A stretch of 64,000 bases of DNA from Pseudomonadota bacterium (GCA_023411815.1 JAEYOJ010000133.1:1-64000); one strand, 5' to 3'. Counted from the first letter of the stretch, positions 26,172 to 35,087 are shown. The notes: generated by a model not told the origin, from the sequence alone. Translations and numbers: made by a program.

Positions 26172-26328
26172 GCTCCCGGCCTGCCCGAGGCTGGATGCCT
26201 GCCGCCCGGGCGGCTGAAAAACCCGCTTGCTTCCCCGGCGGACCCGGGTACAGGATTCGTCCTTTCTTTGCGAGACGATGAGCACGCACAATCATCGGCA
26301 CGGAATCATCAGCAGAGGGCGTTCGCGC

Positions 26329-27297
26329 ATGACCCAGCAGGGCTCCCATATTCCAGGCATCTCCCTCGCCGTCGCGGCGGCCTCCATCTGGGGGATTTCC
26401 TTTGTCATTCCGGTTCTGTTGATGGACTGGTCGCCGCTGGAGATCACCCTGAGCCGCTACTTCGTCTACGGCCTCGTATCAGCCGCGGTCTTCCTGCGCT
26501 GCCGCAGGCAGTTCGCGCCGCTCACCGCCCGGGAATGGCTGCGCGCCGCCAGTCTGGCCTTCACCGGCTTCTTCATGGCCTATCTGCTGCTCACGGCCTC
26601 CATCCAGGAGATCGGCCCGGCGGTGCCCACCCTGCTCATGGGTGCGACGCCTGTATGCGTGGCCCTCTTCGGCAACCTCATCCGCCGCGAATTCCCCTTC
26701 ACCAGACTCATGCCGCCCCTGGCGGCCATCTTCGCGGGCCTGCTGGTGGTCAACCTGGATCGCTACGGCTTGTCGGTGCAAGCCGAGGCAACCGTGTCCG
26801 GCGGAGGAGAGGGGCTGGCCCTGGGCCTGCTGGAAGCGCTGGCCTCCTTGGCCGTGTTGACCTGGTACTTCGTGGACAATCTCGTCTTCCTGCGCAGCCA
26901 TCCGCATGTCTCGCCCCTGCAATGGTCCAGCGCCTTGGGCCTGCTGCTGGGTCTCATGTCGCTGGCCTGCCTGCCCCTGCTCCTGATGGCGGATTCCGGG
27001 GCCGAGACGGCTGGTCGCGCGCTCCTGCCGTTCGTCCTGGGGAGCCTCGTGCTCGGCATCGGCTCTTCCTGGCTGGGCGGCATTCTGTGGAACCGGGCCT
27101 GCGGGCTGCTGCCGGGCTCCCTGGCCGGGCAGATGATCGTTTTCTGGCCCTTGTCCGGATTGGTGCTGACGTATCTCGTGGAGTCCCGACTGCCAACGCC
27201 GGCCGAGGCCCTTGGCGCGGCAACGGCCTTGGCCGGTGTTTTCCTGGGGGTGCGCGCCACGAGCCGGCCCGTTCCTGTCCGGCACGAGCCTGCTTGA
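26329..27297 (+). CDS. EamA/DMT-family permease
   Basis: A roughly 322-residue inner-membrane protein with about ten hydrophobic segments in two repeats, the drug/metabolite transporter layout. Segments include ISLAVAAASIWGISFVIPV, GPAVPTLLMGATPVCVALFG and AGQMIVFWPLSGLVLTYLVE with PTPAEALGAATALAGVFLG near the end. Substrate cannot be told from sequence. The start is uncertain: ATG 26329 has AGAGGG nine bases upstream, and ATG 26278 is an alternative adding 17 residues. It is monocistronic. Confidence 0.85.
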   Translation: MTQQGSHIPGISLAVAAASIWGISFVIPVLLMDWSPLEITLSRYFVYGLVSAAVFLRCRRQFAPLTAREWLRAASLAFTGFFMAYLLLTASIQEIGPAVPTLLMGATPVCVALFGNLIRREFPFTRLMPPLAAIFAGLLVVNLDRYGLSVQAEATVSGGGEGLALGLLEALASLAVLTWYFVDNLVFLRSHPHVSPLQWSSALGLLLGLMSLACLPLLLMADSGAETAGRALLPFVLGSLVLGIGSSWLGGILWNRACGLLPGSLAGQMIVFWPLSGLVLTYLVESRLPTPAEALGAATALAGVFLGVRATSRPVPVRHEPA

Positions 27298-27565
27298 AGG
27301 CGCATGTCCGGCATCGAGGCGGCAGGCGAGTGACATGCCCGTCGAACCGGCGGATCGCCTGCACCATGGGCGGGGTATTGTGTCCGGATTCGGCGGTTTC
27401 CTTTGACTGTCCGGGCTGCATGTCCTAGTTTTCACATTTGGGGCCAAGCCTTGGACACGTGTTGTCGGTTGCACGGCACTGCGCGTACGGCTACAAGTAT
27501 CCTGGCTGCCGGCTCAGACGCCTCTTTCAAGAAAAAACACGACCTTCACGCATAAGGAGGACCGG

Positions 27566-28891
27566 ATGGCTCAGCCCATCAAGCAGGCCGTCGACCTGTG
27601 CAAAACCATCATGCGCAACGGCTACGACGCCTATGTCATCAACGCTGGCCTGCAACAGGCGCTGTTCGCCGAGGGGCGGCCCGCCGAGGTGGACATCGCC
27701 ACGGATATGCCTCTGGAGGAACTCACCCGCCTCTTCCCGAATTGCTCCGCCAGCCCGGAGTCCGGCGTGACGGGAGTGCTGGCCCAGGACGGTTCGACTT
27801 TCCGCTTCTATGCCGGCGGCGACGAGGAGGCCGGACATCCCGAAACCGCGGTGCTCAAGATCACCCCGAGCATCCTCCGGCGCATGGATGTGCAGGGCAT
27901 GGCCATGAACCTGGCCTGCGCGTACACTCCGTCCGACTCCGGCTCCTATGCGGGCTTCGAGGACTTTTCCTCCGGCGAGCTCAGGTTCTCCGGGTTGCCC
28001 GACGAGGCCCTGCGCCACAACTACCTGCTCGGCATCCGCGCCCTGCGTTTCGCCGCCAACTACCAGCTGACCATCGAGCACAATTCCTGGCTGGCCATCG
28101 TGCGCGGAGCCCGGCGCATCCTGGACTACGTCTCGGTCACGGACTTCATGGACGAGTTCAGCAAGGTCGAGGCCGAGAACATGTGGCTGTTCGTCAAGCT
28201 GCTCTTCGACTCCATGATCCTGCACGGGCTCATTCCCGAGATCGCGGCCCTGTCGCGCATCACGCAGGCCAAGAACGACGCGGGGCAGACCGAGGACGTC
28301 TTCGCCCACACCCTGGATGTCATGCGCCGCTACCCCGAGGAGTTGCCCTATGACTGGTTCGGCACCCTGGCCTGCCTGTTCCATGACGTGGGCAAGCTCT
28401 ACACGGGCGAGCATTTCGAGGGGAAGTGGAACTTCTATCAGCACCACAAGGTCGGAGCCAAGGTCACGCGCAAGATCCTCAAGCGGCTGCGCATGGACCC
28501 GGAGGACATCGACCTCATCTGCCATCTCGTGCGCCAGCACATGCGCTTCCACTTCATGCTTACGGACCGGGGCATCCGGCGCTTCAAGGCCCTGGACGAG
28601 TATCCCCGGCTGATCGAAATCGCCCGCGCGGACATCAAGGCCCGGGGAGGCAACTACACGTACTTCAACCACAACATGAAGTACCTGGAGCGCGCCGACG
28701 TGCCCGAGGACATGCTGGAGCCGTTGCTCAACGGCCGCGAGATCATGGAGCATACGGGCCTCAAGCCCGGCCCCGCCGTGGGCCTCATCCGCGATGCGCT
28801 CCTGAACGCGCAGATCTCCGGAGAAGTCTCCGATGCCGTCAGCGCCATCGCGTTCGTGAAGCAGTACAAGGAACGTGAGATGCTGAGCTGA
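27566..28891 (+). CDS. HD-domain protein with degenerate CCA-adding nucleotidyltransferase fold
   Basis: A 441-residue protein laid out like a tRNA nucleotidyltransferase/poly(A) polymerase head followed by an HD domain. The head has INAGLQQALFAEGRPAEVDIATD at 25-47 where active enzymes have GG-x-x-RD then DxDIATD. The glycine pair and Arg-Asp are lost and the first carboxylate is Glu41. The HD part keeps His248, HD at 273-274 with HDVGK, and HH at 293-294. A phosphohydrolase role is therefore more likely than CCA addition. GGAGG precedes the ATG. A true CCA enzyme is presumably encoded elsewhere. Confidence 0.8.
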   Translation: MAQPIKQAVDLCKTIMRNGYDAYVINAGLQQALFAEGRPAEVDIATDMPLEELTRLFPNCSASPESGVTGVLAQDGSTFRFYAGGDEEAGHPETAVLKITPSILRRMDVQGMAMNLACAYTPSDSGSYAGFEDFSSGELRFSGLPDEALRHNYLLGIRALRFAANYQLTIEHNSWLAIVRGARRILDYVSVTDFMDEFSKVEAENMWLFVKLLFDSMILHGLIPEIAALSRITQAKNDAGQTEDVFAHTLDVMRRYPEELPYDWFGTLACLFHDVGKLYTGEHFEGKWNFYQHHKVGAKVTRKILKRLRMDPEDIDLICHLVRQHMRFHFMLTDRGIRRFKALDEYPRLIEIARADIKARGGNYTYFNHNMKYLERADVPEDMLEPLLNGREIMEHTGLKPGPAVGLIRDALLNAQISGEVSDAVSAIAFVKQYKEREMLS

Positions 28892-28922
28892 CATCTTCGG
28901 GACTTTCCTTTTCGAATCATGT

Positions 28923-28948
28923 GGGGCGGCCAAGGGCCGCCCCTTTTA
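28923..28948 (+). terminator. Terminator after the HD-domain gene
   Basis: A 9-bp G-C-rich stem (28923-28931 with 28935-28943) with loop AAG is followed by TTTTATTT. Confidence 0.8.
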
Positions 28949-29086
28949 TTTCCACCTGGTAACGATTCGATGTCGTGCAGACGACGGAAAAAATACTTGC
29001 ATCAGGATCCCAATAGGGGATAAATCTCAGACAATAGGGTTCATTTGGTTTTGCACCAATATATGGCTTGAAATAGAGAAGGGCGC

Positions 29087-30100
29087 ATGAGCAAGCGGAT
29101 TTCCAATGACACGCATGTGGAAGGTGACGTTTATACAATCTCTCCGGCATACATTCAGATCACCAGGGAGTTTTTCAATCGACTGCCCAGGTTCAAGATG
29201 CCGTTTCCGCTGTATGCAAGCTATGACGACATGATTCGCCCCGTCTTGGGTTCCAGGCCTGGCGACCGTTTCACCCGCGACCAGCACGAAGTGATGGGGC
29301 GGTTGTGCAGTCAGGGCATGCTGTTCATGTCCAGACAGGACATGGAAGCCTACAAGCGACTGCTGGCGGAAAACCTGGATCTTGTGGCGAGCGATCCCTG
29401 CCTGAGCGGTTTCGAGCGGGCCGAGATATTCTCCCGGGGCATAACGGCCAAGGCGGGCGCCTTCTTCGAGCAGCCATCGCCGGCGACGCTCGATGCCGTG
29501 CGAGCCGGGGCTCTCGCCCTTACCGGCTGGCTGCATGCGGACCATGCCGCCATACATCCATTCTTCCAGCTCGACGGCGACCACGGCCTGCCCTGGCACG
29601 GCTTCAAGACCATGATCTTCGGCCTGGCCGCATTCCAGAAAATGTATGAAGGCCGCCATGGCCGCCGGCATCTGGATGACTTGGCCCTGGGGCTGCTGCT
29701 GCACGACTCGGGCATGACACGCATCCCCGGTTTCGTGGTCAACAAGCCGACCTCCTTGCAGATCCTTGAGTTCGAGAAGGTCAAGCGCCACCCGGCCATG
29801 GGCGTCGACATCCTAAGGGCCGCCGGCATCGAGAGCGTGGATACGCTCAATTGCGTGGCGCAGCACCACGAGCGCCTGGACGGCGGCGGCTATCCCCAGC
29901 GGTCCAGGAACGGCGAGATCACGCTCCTCGGCCGCATCGCCGGCGTGGCCGACTCCCTGGCGGCCATGACCTCCGACCGGCCGCACGCCAAGGCTCGCGG
30001 CCTTGCGGAGTGCCTGCACGAGCTGGCCCGCGACCGCCGCCGCTACGACTCCACCGTGGCCAAGGCCCTGCTCGTCTTCGTGCTTACCGAACTGAGCTAG
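29087..30100 (+). CDS. HD-GYP-type protein with altered motif
   Basis: A 337-residue soluble protein. The C-terminal half is HD-GYP-like: possible first His171, HD at 206-207 in LLLHDSGMTRIP, KRHPAMGVDIL, HHERLDGGGYP at 260-270, and GRIAGVADSLAAMTSDRPH. The lysine of the usual HDIGK is Met210, and the Asp of the usual DALTS is Ala. GYP is intact. The N-terminal 150 residues are not a recognised receiver. Cyclic-di-GMP hydrolysis is possible but weakened by the substitutions. GAGAAGGG precedes the start. Confidence 0.8.
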   Translation: MSKRISNDTHVEGDVYTISPAYIQITREFFNRLPRFKMPFPLYASYDDMIRPVLGSRPGDRFTRDQHEVMGRLCSQGMLFMSRQDMEAYKRLLAENLDLVASDPCLSGFERAEIFSRGITAKAGAFFEQPSPATLDAVRAGALALTGWLHADHAAIHPFFQLDGDHGLPWHGFKTMIFGLAAFQKMYEGRHGRRHLDDLALGLLLHDSGMTRIPGFVVNKPTSLQILEFEKVKRHPAMGVDILRAAGIESVDTLNCVAQHHERLDGGGYPQRSRNGEITLLGRIAGVADSLAAMTSDRPHAKARGLAECLHELARDRRRYDSTVAKALLVFVLTELS

Positions 30101-30262
30101 GCGTAGCGGAGAAGCCCCGCGGGCGTTTCTGTACAGGTCCGCTGAACGACCTTCTGTCCCTTCCGTTCGCCGCCGTATTGGCATATGGAAGGCCTGCGCC
30201 GCGCCGAGGCGCGGAAATATCCTCTATCGACCAACCGGCCGTAACGGCCCCGGAGTTTGCCC

Positions 30263-31447
30263 ATGCGTTTCGCCTCCCGCATGCAGACCGCCCAGCGTTC
30301 GTTCATCCGTGAGATCCTCAAGGTCACGGCCGACCCGCAGATCATCTCTCTTGCCGGCGGCCTGCCCAGCCCGGACCACTTCCCGTGCGCGGCTTTCGTG
30401 GAGGCGACCAGGGCCGAGTTGGGCGAGGCCGGTCCGGCCTGTCTGCAGTATTCCACCACCGAGGGGCACCCAGATCTGCGCGCGTTTATCGCCAAGCGCT
30501 ACGAGCGCTCGGGGCTGACCGTCTCCCCCGACGAGGTGCTCATCACCACCGGCTCCCAGCAGGGCCTGGATCTCCTGGCCAAGGTCTTTCTCGATCCAGG
30601 CGACGCAATGGTCGTGGAGCGCCCGGGCTATCTGGGGGCCATCCAGACCTTCTCGTTGTTCGGCGTGCGCTTCACGCCCGTGGAGCTGGAGGATGACGGA
30701 GTGGACACGGCTGCCCTGGAGAGCGTCCTGCGCGCCGAGCGGCCCAAGCTTTATTATACGGTGCCCAATTTCCAGAATCCCTCGGGCGTGACCTTCAGCC
30801 TGGACAAACGCATTGCCGTGGCTGGGATCATGAACGGCCCGAGCGGCGAGGACACCGTGCTCATCGAGGACAATCCCTATGGGGAACTGCGCTTCCTGGG
30901 CCAGGACCTGCCCCCTGTCCGCAAGTTCATGCGCAAGCCTTCGGCCCTGCTGGGCTCCTTCTCCAAGATTGTAGCTCCGGGGTTGCGCATCGGCTGGATC
31001 GCCGGTGATAAAGAGATCATCGAGCAGTGCGTGACCGTGAAGCAGGCCGCCGACCTGCATACCTCGACCTTTGCCCAGCGCGTGCTGGCCCGCTTCCTGC
31101 GCGACAACGACCTGGACGCGCACATCCAGAAGATACGCACGACCTACGGGGAGCGCCGCCAGGCCATGGTCGAGGCCATCCGCGAATACTTCCCGCCCCA
31201 GGCCAAGGCCACGGAGCCCGAGGGAGGCATGTTCCTGTGGATCACCCTGCCCGAGGGCTGTTCGTCGCTTGAGCTGTTCGACGTGGCCATTCAGGAGAAG
31301 GTCGCCTTCGTGCCCGGCGTGCCTTTCTATACCGACGGCAGCGGAGAGCGAGCCCTGCGGTTGAACTTCTCCAACGCCACGCCGGAAAGGATCACCGAGG
31401 GCATCAAGAGGCTGGGCCGGGCCATCGGCCGGATGCTCGGAGGCTAG
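30263..31447 (+). CDS. PLP-dependent aminotransferase, LysN/2-aminoadipate type
   Basis: A 394-residue fold-type I aminotransferase of the MocR-like/AAT class without a DNA-binding domain. Motifs: ISLAGGLPSPD near the N-terminus, TTGSQQGLDLL, VPNFQNPSGVT, ED-NPYGELRF, and the PLP lysine in GSFSKIVAPGLRIGW. The end RLNFSNATPERITEGIKRL is typical. Close homologues act on 2-aminoadipate, valine or aromatic amino acids; specificity is not decided here. The ATG at 30263 has GGAG seven bases upstream; an earlier TTG is ignored. Confidence 0.92.
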   Translation: MRFASRMQTAQRSFIREILKVTADPQIISLAGGLPSPDHFPCAAFVEATRAELGEAGPACLQYSTTEGHPDLRAFIAKRYERSGLTVSPDEVLITTGSQQGLDLLAKVFLDPGDAMVVERPGYLGAIQTFSLFGVRFTPVELEDDGVDTAALESVLRAERPKLYYTVPNFQNPSGVTFSLDKRIAVAGIMNGPSGEDTVLIEDNPYGELRFLGQDLPPVRKFMRKPSALLGSFSKIVAPGLRIGWIAGDKEIIEQCVTVKQAADLHTSTFAQRVLARFLRDNDLDAHIQKIRTTYGERRQAMVEAIREYFPPQAKATEPEGGMFLWITLPEGCSSLELFDVAIQEKVAFVPGVPFYTDGSGERALRLNFSNATPERITEGIKRLGRAIGRMLGG

Positions 31448-31466
31448 CTTTCAAGCACAGACCCAG

Positions 31467-31503
31467 GGCGGCGGCCTTCGGAAATCCCCGGGCTGCCGCC
31501 TTT
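31467..31503. terminator. Terminator between convergent genes
   Basis: A 10-bp stem with one G-U pair (31467-31476 with 31491-31500) and a 14-base loop is followed by TTT. It may serve both the aminotransferase gene and the ParB-like gene. Confidence 0.55.
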
Positions 31504-31517
31504 CGTTGGCGGTACGG

Positions 31518-32288
31518 CTAGAAATCCAGGCTCCTGTGGACCAGCCAGTTGTCCAGACGGCGACTGATGGTCCCGACCTTCTCCCTGAGTCTGGCGTACT
31601 TGGCGACATCGGTCTTGAGGACGTCCAGGTAGGGCAAGTGCCCCTCGATCGTGTCCAGACACTGCAAGCTTTCCCGGTACAACCGTTCGATCTTGTCCTT
31701 GTCCTTGCGGATATCCTCCATGTGCAGCCTGTAGGTGGCGAAGGCGGTCTTTTTCTGCTCGTCGCCTTCGGTTCGGGCGATCTTCAGCAGTTCCTCGAAA
31801 GAGTACTCCGGGTGCGACCGGCATTCCTCGAAGATTTCCCGCGGCAGCCTTTTCAACTCCAGGATGTTGCGGATGTCTTCCGCCGGCACCCGCAGCATGG
31901 CCGCAAGCTGCTCTTTGGAAAAGCCGTAGGCCACGGCCTGCAGCACGGCTTCGGCCCGCCGGCAGGGAGTGAGGTCCGGGCGCAGGAGATTCTCGACCAC
32001 CTCGACCTCGAAGCTGTCACCCGTGCAGCAAACGGCCGGTATCGTGCGCAGGCCGGCGGCCTTGGCCACCCGGAGCCTGTCGATGCCGCCCACGATCTCC
32101 AGGGTGCCGTCCTGGCGCACACGGAAGGATACGGGCCGCAGCGAGCCCTGCTCGCGACAGTGCTTCAGGATGCTGTCCTGCAACGCGAGATCCGCCGGGC
32201 AGGACTCATCGAGTTCCGGGCTGCATGCGAGCTCGTCCATGAGGACATGGTACATCTCTCCACGCTTGAACCTGGCGCCACTTCCCAT
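31518..32288 (-). CDS. ParB-like nuclease-domain protein
   Basis: A 256-residue protein. The N-terminal half matches the ParB/Srx fold: ILKHCREQGSLRPVSFRV, GGIDRLRVAKAAGLRTIPAV in place of GERRLRAAK, and VVENLLRPDLTPCRRAEAVL, followed by a helix-turn-helix-like FSKEQLAAMLRVPAEDIRNILEL. The C-terminal half is charged and helical. There is no ParA gene nearby, so it is an orphan with an accessory or regulatory role rather than the chromosome-partition pair. GGAGG precedes the ATG at 32288. Confidence 0.8.
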   Translation of the reverse strand: MGSGARFKRGEMYHVLMDELACSPELDESCPADLALQDSILKHCREQGSLRPVSFRVRQDGTLEIVGGIDRLRVAKAAGLRTIPAVCCTGDSFEVEVVENLLRPDLTPCRRAEAVLQAVAYGFSKEQLAAMLRVPAEDIRNILELKRLPREIFEECRSHPEYSFEELLKIARTEGDEQKKTAFATYRLHMEDIRKDKDKIERLYRESLQCLDTIEGHLPYLDVLKTDVAKYARLREKVGTISRRLDNWLVHRSLDF

Positions 32289-32511
32289 TGCGCACCTCCC
32301 GCACTGCTCGGCTGATGGGGTTCCAACTCCAATCTACATCACTTCCGATCCTTGAAGTCAATCCGAGCTCGATTCGACGCCTGATCGCCGCCTCCAGTGC
32401 GGAAAGTAATCGCACGGCATGGCCGATCGCGTGAACATGATCGCGAATTAACTTGTGGCCGATGAAGACTCCGGGCAAAGTGATACCGGCGCATACTTCC
32501 TGGAGGAACGC

Positions 32512-32895
32512 ATGGTGAATCAAAAAGATCATGACATGGCTCTGAAACCGCTGCTGCCGCTCATCGGAGAGAAAGGCGTGCAGCGGATCGCCGAATATCG
32601 CGTCTATCGTGACGGATGGGACAAGGGACGGGGGCGGGCGCTGCAATCCGCCTCCTTGCGCGGACTATTGGAGCTTGCCGGCTATTTGCCCACTCTGCCC
32701 AGCATGCCGAACGTCCTGCTGACGCATGACGGCAACTTGTCACTGGTCTTCACGGACGTGGCCGGCAAGTCAGTGGAACTGGACCTGCTATCGGATGGCT
32801 ACTACCTGTACTCGGAAAGCCTGGACGACCTGGAAAGGGAGTTCGACAAAGGCGAGCGCAAGGATTTGCTGACGCTGCTGCGAAAGCTGATTTGA
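32512..32895 (+). CDS. Small hypothetical protein
   Basis: 127 residues, soluble, mixed helix and strand. The middle part (NVLLTHDGNLSLVFTDVAGKSVELDLLSDGYYLY) looks like paired beta strands and the end is a charged helix. It has no recognised family. The start at 32512 follows GGAGG five bases upstream, which makes it a believable gene; an earlier TTG extends the frame without a Shine-Dalgarno. It is followed by a strong terminator. The pattern recalls small immunity-like proteins, but no toxin is adjacent. Confidence 0.6.
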   Translation: MVNQKDHDMALKPLLPLIGEKGVQRIAEYRVYRDGWDKGRGRALQSASLRGLLELAGYLPTLPSMPNVLLTHDGNLSLVFTDVAGKSVELDLLSDGYYLYSESLDDLEREFDKGERKDLLTLLRKLI

Positions 32896-32899
32896 GATC

Positions 32900-32929
32900 A
32901 CTCCTTGCTTGGCAAGGAGTTTGTTTTGA
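32900..32929 (+). terminator. Terminator after the small hypothetical gene
   Basis: A perfect 9-bp stem (32900-32908 with 32912-32920, loop TTG) is followed by TTGTTTTG. Confidence 0.75.
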
Positions 32930-32958
32930 TTTGACAATTGATAGCGGTGTGGCGGGAT

Positions 32959-33480
32959 ATGAGAAGGCACTTCTATCACGTGGTCCTTTTGGGGAGCCTT
33001 TTTCTGTTCATGTCTGGATGTGCCAGCATCGTGAGCAAGTGGTCCTACCCGGTTGAGATAAAGAGCAATCCAAGCCAAGCGGAGTTCACAATTGTAGATG
33101 GCAGTGGAAAAGAAATCTACAAGGGTGTTACGCCAGCGACTGTAAACCTGAAAGGCAAGCTGGGGTATTTCAGATGGCAGCAATATGAGATCACCTTTAG
33201 TAAAGAAGGATATTGCAGCTCATCTACCAGGCTGATTGCTGATGTCAACGGTTGGTATTGGGGCAATTTCCTGTTCGGCGGGTTCATCGGGTTTATCATC
33301 ATCGATCCCGTCACAGGCGCCATGTGGAGGCTTCCAGGCAGCGTGACGGTAAATCTGGAGGCTGAAATCCAGGAAATTCATCCGGACGCGGATGTGATTC
33401 AAGTAGTCAGCCTGGAGAGCGTTCCCTTGCATCAACGGAACATGTTTGTGCCGTTGGAGATTCCCTCCTTGATGCAGTAG
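32959..33480 (+). CDS. PEGA-like lipoprotein
   Basis: A 173-residue lipoprotein with lipobox MSGC, lipidated Cys21. A PEGA-like unit follows (VEIKSNPSQAEFTIVDGSGKEIYKGVTPATVNL) and then a hydrophobic hairpin (YWGNFLFGGFIGFIIIDPVTGAMW). Similar proteins are widespread as envelope lipoproteins of unknown role. The codon usage and base composition are more AT-rich than the neighbours, consistent with recent acquisition. The start ATG at 32959 was chosen because it opens directly on the signal peptide. Confidence 0.75.
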   Translation: MRRHFYHVVLLGSLFLFMSGCASIVSKWSYPVEIKSNPSQAEFTIVDGSGKEIYKGVTPATVNLKGKLGYFRWQQYEITFSKEGYCSSSTRLIADVNGWYWGNFLFGGFIGFIIIDPVTGAMWRLPGSVTVNLEAEIQEIHPDADVIQVVSLESVPLHQRNMFVPLEIPSLMQ

Positions 33481-33519
33481 GGGGATCAGAGTGAGGGCGG
33501 CCTTGAACCGCCCCCGATT

Positions 33520-33867
33520 CTAGCCCAGCCCCATGGCCTTCATGACCTTCTCGGCCGGCCGTCTTTCGGGTACTGTCTTGTGCTCGGTCTTCCCTTCGTT
33601 CCATTCCTTGTTCACATACAGAGCGCAGAAACAGGCGCCGTACTCCGCCACGTCCGGCTCGCGGTAGACGCAGGGGCAGACGATGTCCCGGTCCTCCTCG
33701 AAAGTGCCGATTGCCAGACGGCAGGGGCAGGACATGTAGCCGTAGCGCTCCTTGTTGACCAGCAGGTTCTCCAGGAGGGGCATGGTGTAGCTCATGTCCG
33801 CGTTGAACAGATAGCCCCTGGCCTCCTGAATCGGCTTGAGCTTCTCGTAAAGCTGCTTGGCGTCCAT
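33520..33867 (-). CDS. Ferredoxin-thioredoxin reductase catalytic subunit-like protein
   Basis: A 115-residue protein with the six conserved cysteines of the FTR catalytic subunit: C47-P-C49-R, C64-P-C66-VYR and C79-F-C81-ALYV, in the context DVAEYGACFCALYV. In plant-type enzymes these hold a [4Fe-4S] cluster beside a redox-active disulfide that passes electrons from ferredoxin to thioredoxin-like proteins. It begins 4 bases downstream of the stop of the glutaredoxin gene, the likely substrate. No variable (alpha) subunit gene is visible, as usual outside phototrophs. Confidence 0.9.
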   Translation of the reverse strand: MDAKQLYEKLKPIQEARGYLFNADMSYTMPLLENLLVNKERYGYMSCPCRLAIGTFEEDRDIVCPCVYREPDVAEYGACFCALYVNKEWNEGKTEHKTVPERRPAEKVMKAMGLG

Positions 33868-33871
33868 GCTC

Positions 33872-34123
33872 TCAGACTCCCAGGGCGGCCTGGAGCTCGT
33901 CCTTGTTGAAGCCGACCAGGACCTTTTCCCCGATGAGCATGGTCGGGAAGGACAGGGCCGGATTGTGCTTCTTGACCGCGTCGATGGCCTGCTGGCGCTC
34001 CTCGCCGGCGAGCATGTCCACATAGGTGCAGTCATACTCGACGTTGTTGCTTTCCAGGTATTCCTTGGCCTTCTTGCAGTGGATGCAGGTGCTCAGGGCG
34101 TAAATCTTAACCTTGGCGGACAT
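33872..34123 (-). CDS. Glutaredoxin-family protein (NrdH/thioredoxin-like)
   Basis: An 83-residue thioredoxin-fold protein with active site C13-I-H-C16, the cis-Pro region LSFPTMLIGEKVLVGF and a short C-terminal helix. GGAGG lies 7 bases before the ATG at 34123. Coupled to the FTR-like gene downstream, which suggests a ferredoxin-linked route for reducing disulfides, independent of NADPH. Confidence 0.9.
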   Translation of the reverse strand: MSAKVKIYALSTCIHCKKAKEYLESNNVEYDCTYVDMLAGEERQQAIDAVKKHNPALSFPTMLIGEKVLVGFNKDELQAALGV

Positions 34124-34199
34124 GGTATGATCCTCCGGATTGTCTGGATTGGGGAAAAGCATACTAGAGCCACAGTAATTCCCTTTGCCGAGGCTTCTG

Positions 34200-35084
34200 T
34201 CAAGCCGACCGGCGGGCGAGATGCGTCTCCAGCCGTCCGGCGGCCAAGGAGCAGGCCAGGCAGGCGAGCAGGTACAGTCCGAGCACCGTGAGCCATATCT
34301 CGAATGTGCGGTAGGTCGCGGCCATGAGCTCCAGCCCCTCGAAGGTCAGCTCCGGGATGGACACCACGGCCACGATGGACGAGTCCTTGATGGTCGAAAT
34401 GAACTGCCCGGCCAGCGGCGGGACCATGCGCCGCATGGCCTGGGGCAGAATGACGCGCGTCATGCGCTGCCGGCGCGACAGGCCCAGGGCGTAGGCCGCT
34501 TCCCACTGGCCGCGCTCGATGGACTGCACTCCCGAGCGAACGATCTCGGCGATGTACGCACCCTCGTACAGGGCCAGGGTAGCCAGGGCCGACAGGAAGG
34601 CCGTCAACCTGCCGGGCGGGGCCATGAGCAGGGACAGCGTATCATGCCAGGTCTGGGGCAAGGCATAGGCCAGTTCCTGCACGCCAAGGGCGGTCATGAT
34701 CCAGTCGCCCACGAAGAAGTAGAACAGGAACACGAGCACCAGCGGCGGGGTGTTGCGCATGACCTCCACATACGCGCGGGCGCACAGGCGCAGAAACAGG
34801 CTGCGCGACACGCGGCACAGCCCGGCCGCCACGCCTGCGATCAGGGCCAGCAGCATGGTCCAGGCCGCCAGGCGCAGGGTGGCGACGAACCCTTTCAGGA
34901 GCAGGCCGGGAGCAAGCGAGCCGTCCTCGCCACGGCGAAGGATGGTTCGCCCCACGAAGGACCAGTCCCAGTCGTAGCCGAGCACCACGGCCGCTCGCCA
35001 GGCCAGCCAGCCAGCCGCGCCGGCCGCGGCGAGCAGCAGAATCGCGTCCAGCAGGGTGAAGCGCGTTGCGTGTCGCGGAAGCAC
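34200..35084 (-). CDS. Polar amino-acid ABC transporter permease
   Basis: A 294-residue inner-membrane permease with a HisM/GlnP-type fold. Core helices are followed by the EAA loop RGQWEAAYALGLSRRQRMTRVILPQAMRRMVPPL, which docks the ATPase. MRNTPPLVLVFLFYF is the usual family motif. The start codon is GTG at 35084, three bases after the stop of the substrate-binding gene, suggesting coupling; a Shine-Dalgarno is poor. It forms the second half of a two-permease transporter with the gene at 36756. Confidence 0.92.
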   Translation of the reverse strand: MLPRHATRFTLLDAILLLAAAGAAGWLAWRAAVVLGYDWDWSFVGRTILRRGEDGSLAPGLLLKGFVATLRLAAWTMLLALIAGVAAGLCRVSRSLFLRLCARAYVEVMRNTPPLVLVFLFYFFVGDWIMTALGVQELAYALPQTWHDTLSLLMAPPGRLTAFLSALATLALYEGAYIAEIVRSGVQSIERGQWEAAYALGLSRRQRMTRVILPQAMRRMVPPLAGQFISTIKDSSIVAVVSIPELTFEGLELMAATYRTFEIWLTVLGLYLLACLACSLAAGRLETHLARRSA

Positions 35085-35087
35085 GGA

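Noticed and set aside
27566..28891. Annotation as the tRNA CCA-adding enzyme
   Set aside because: Nucleotidyltransferase motifs are lost.
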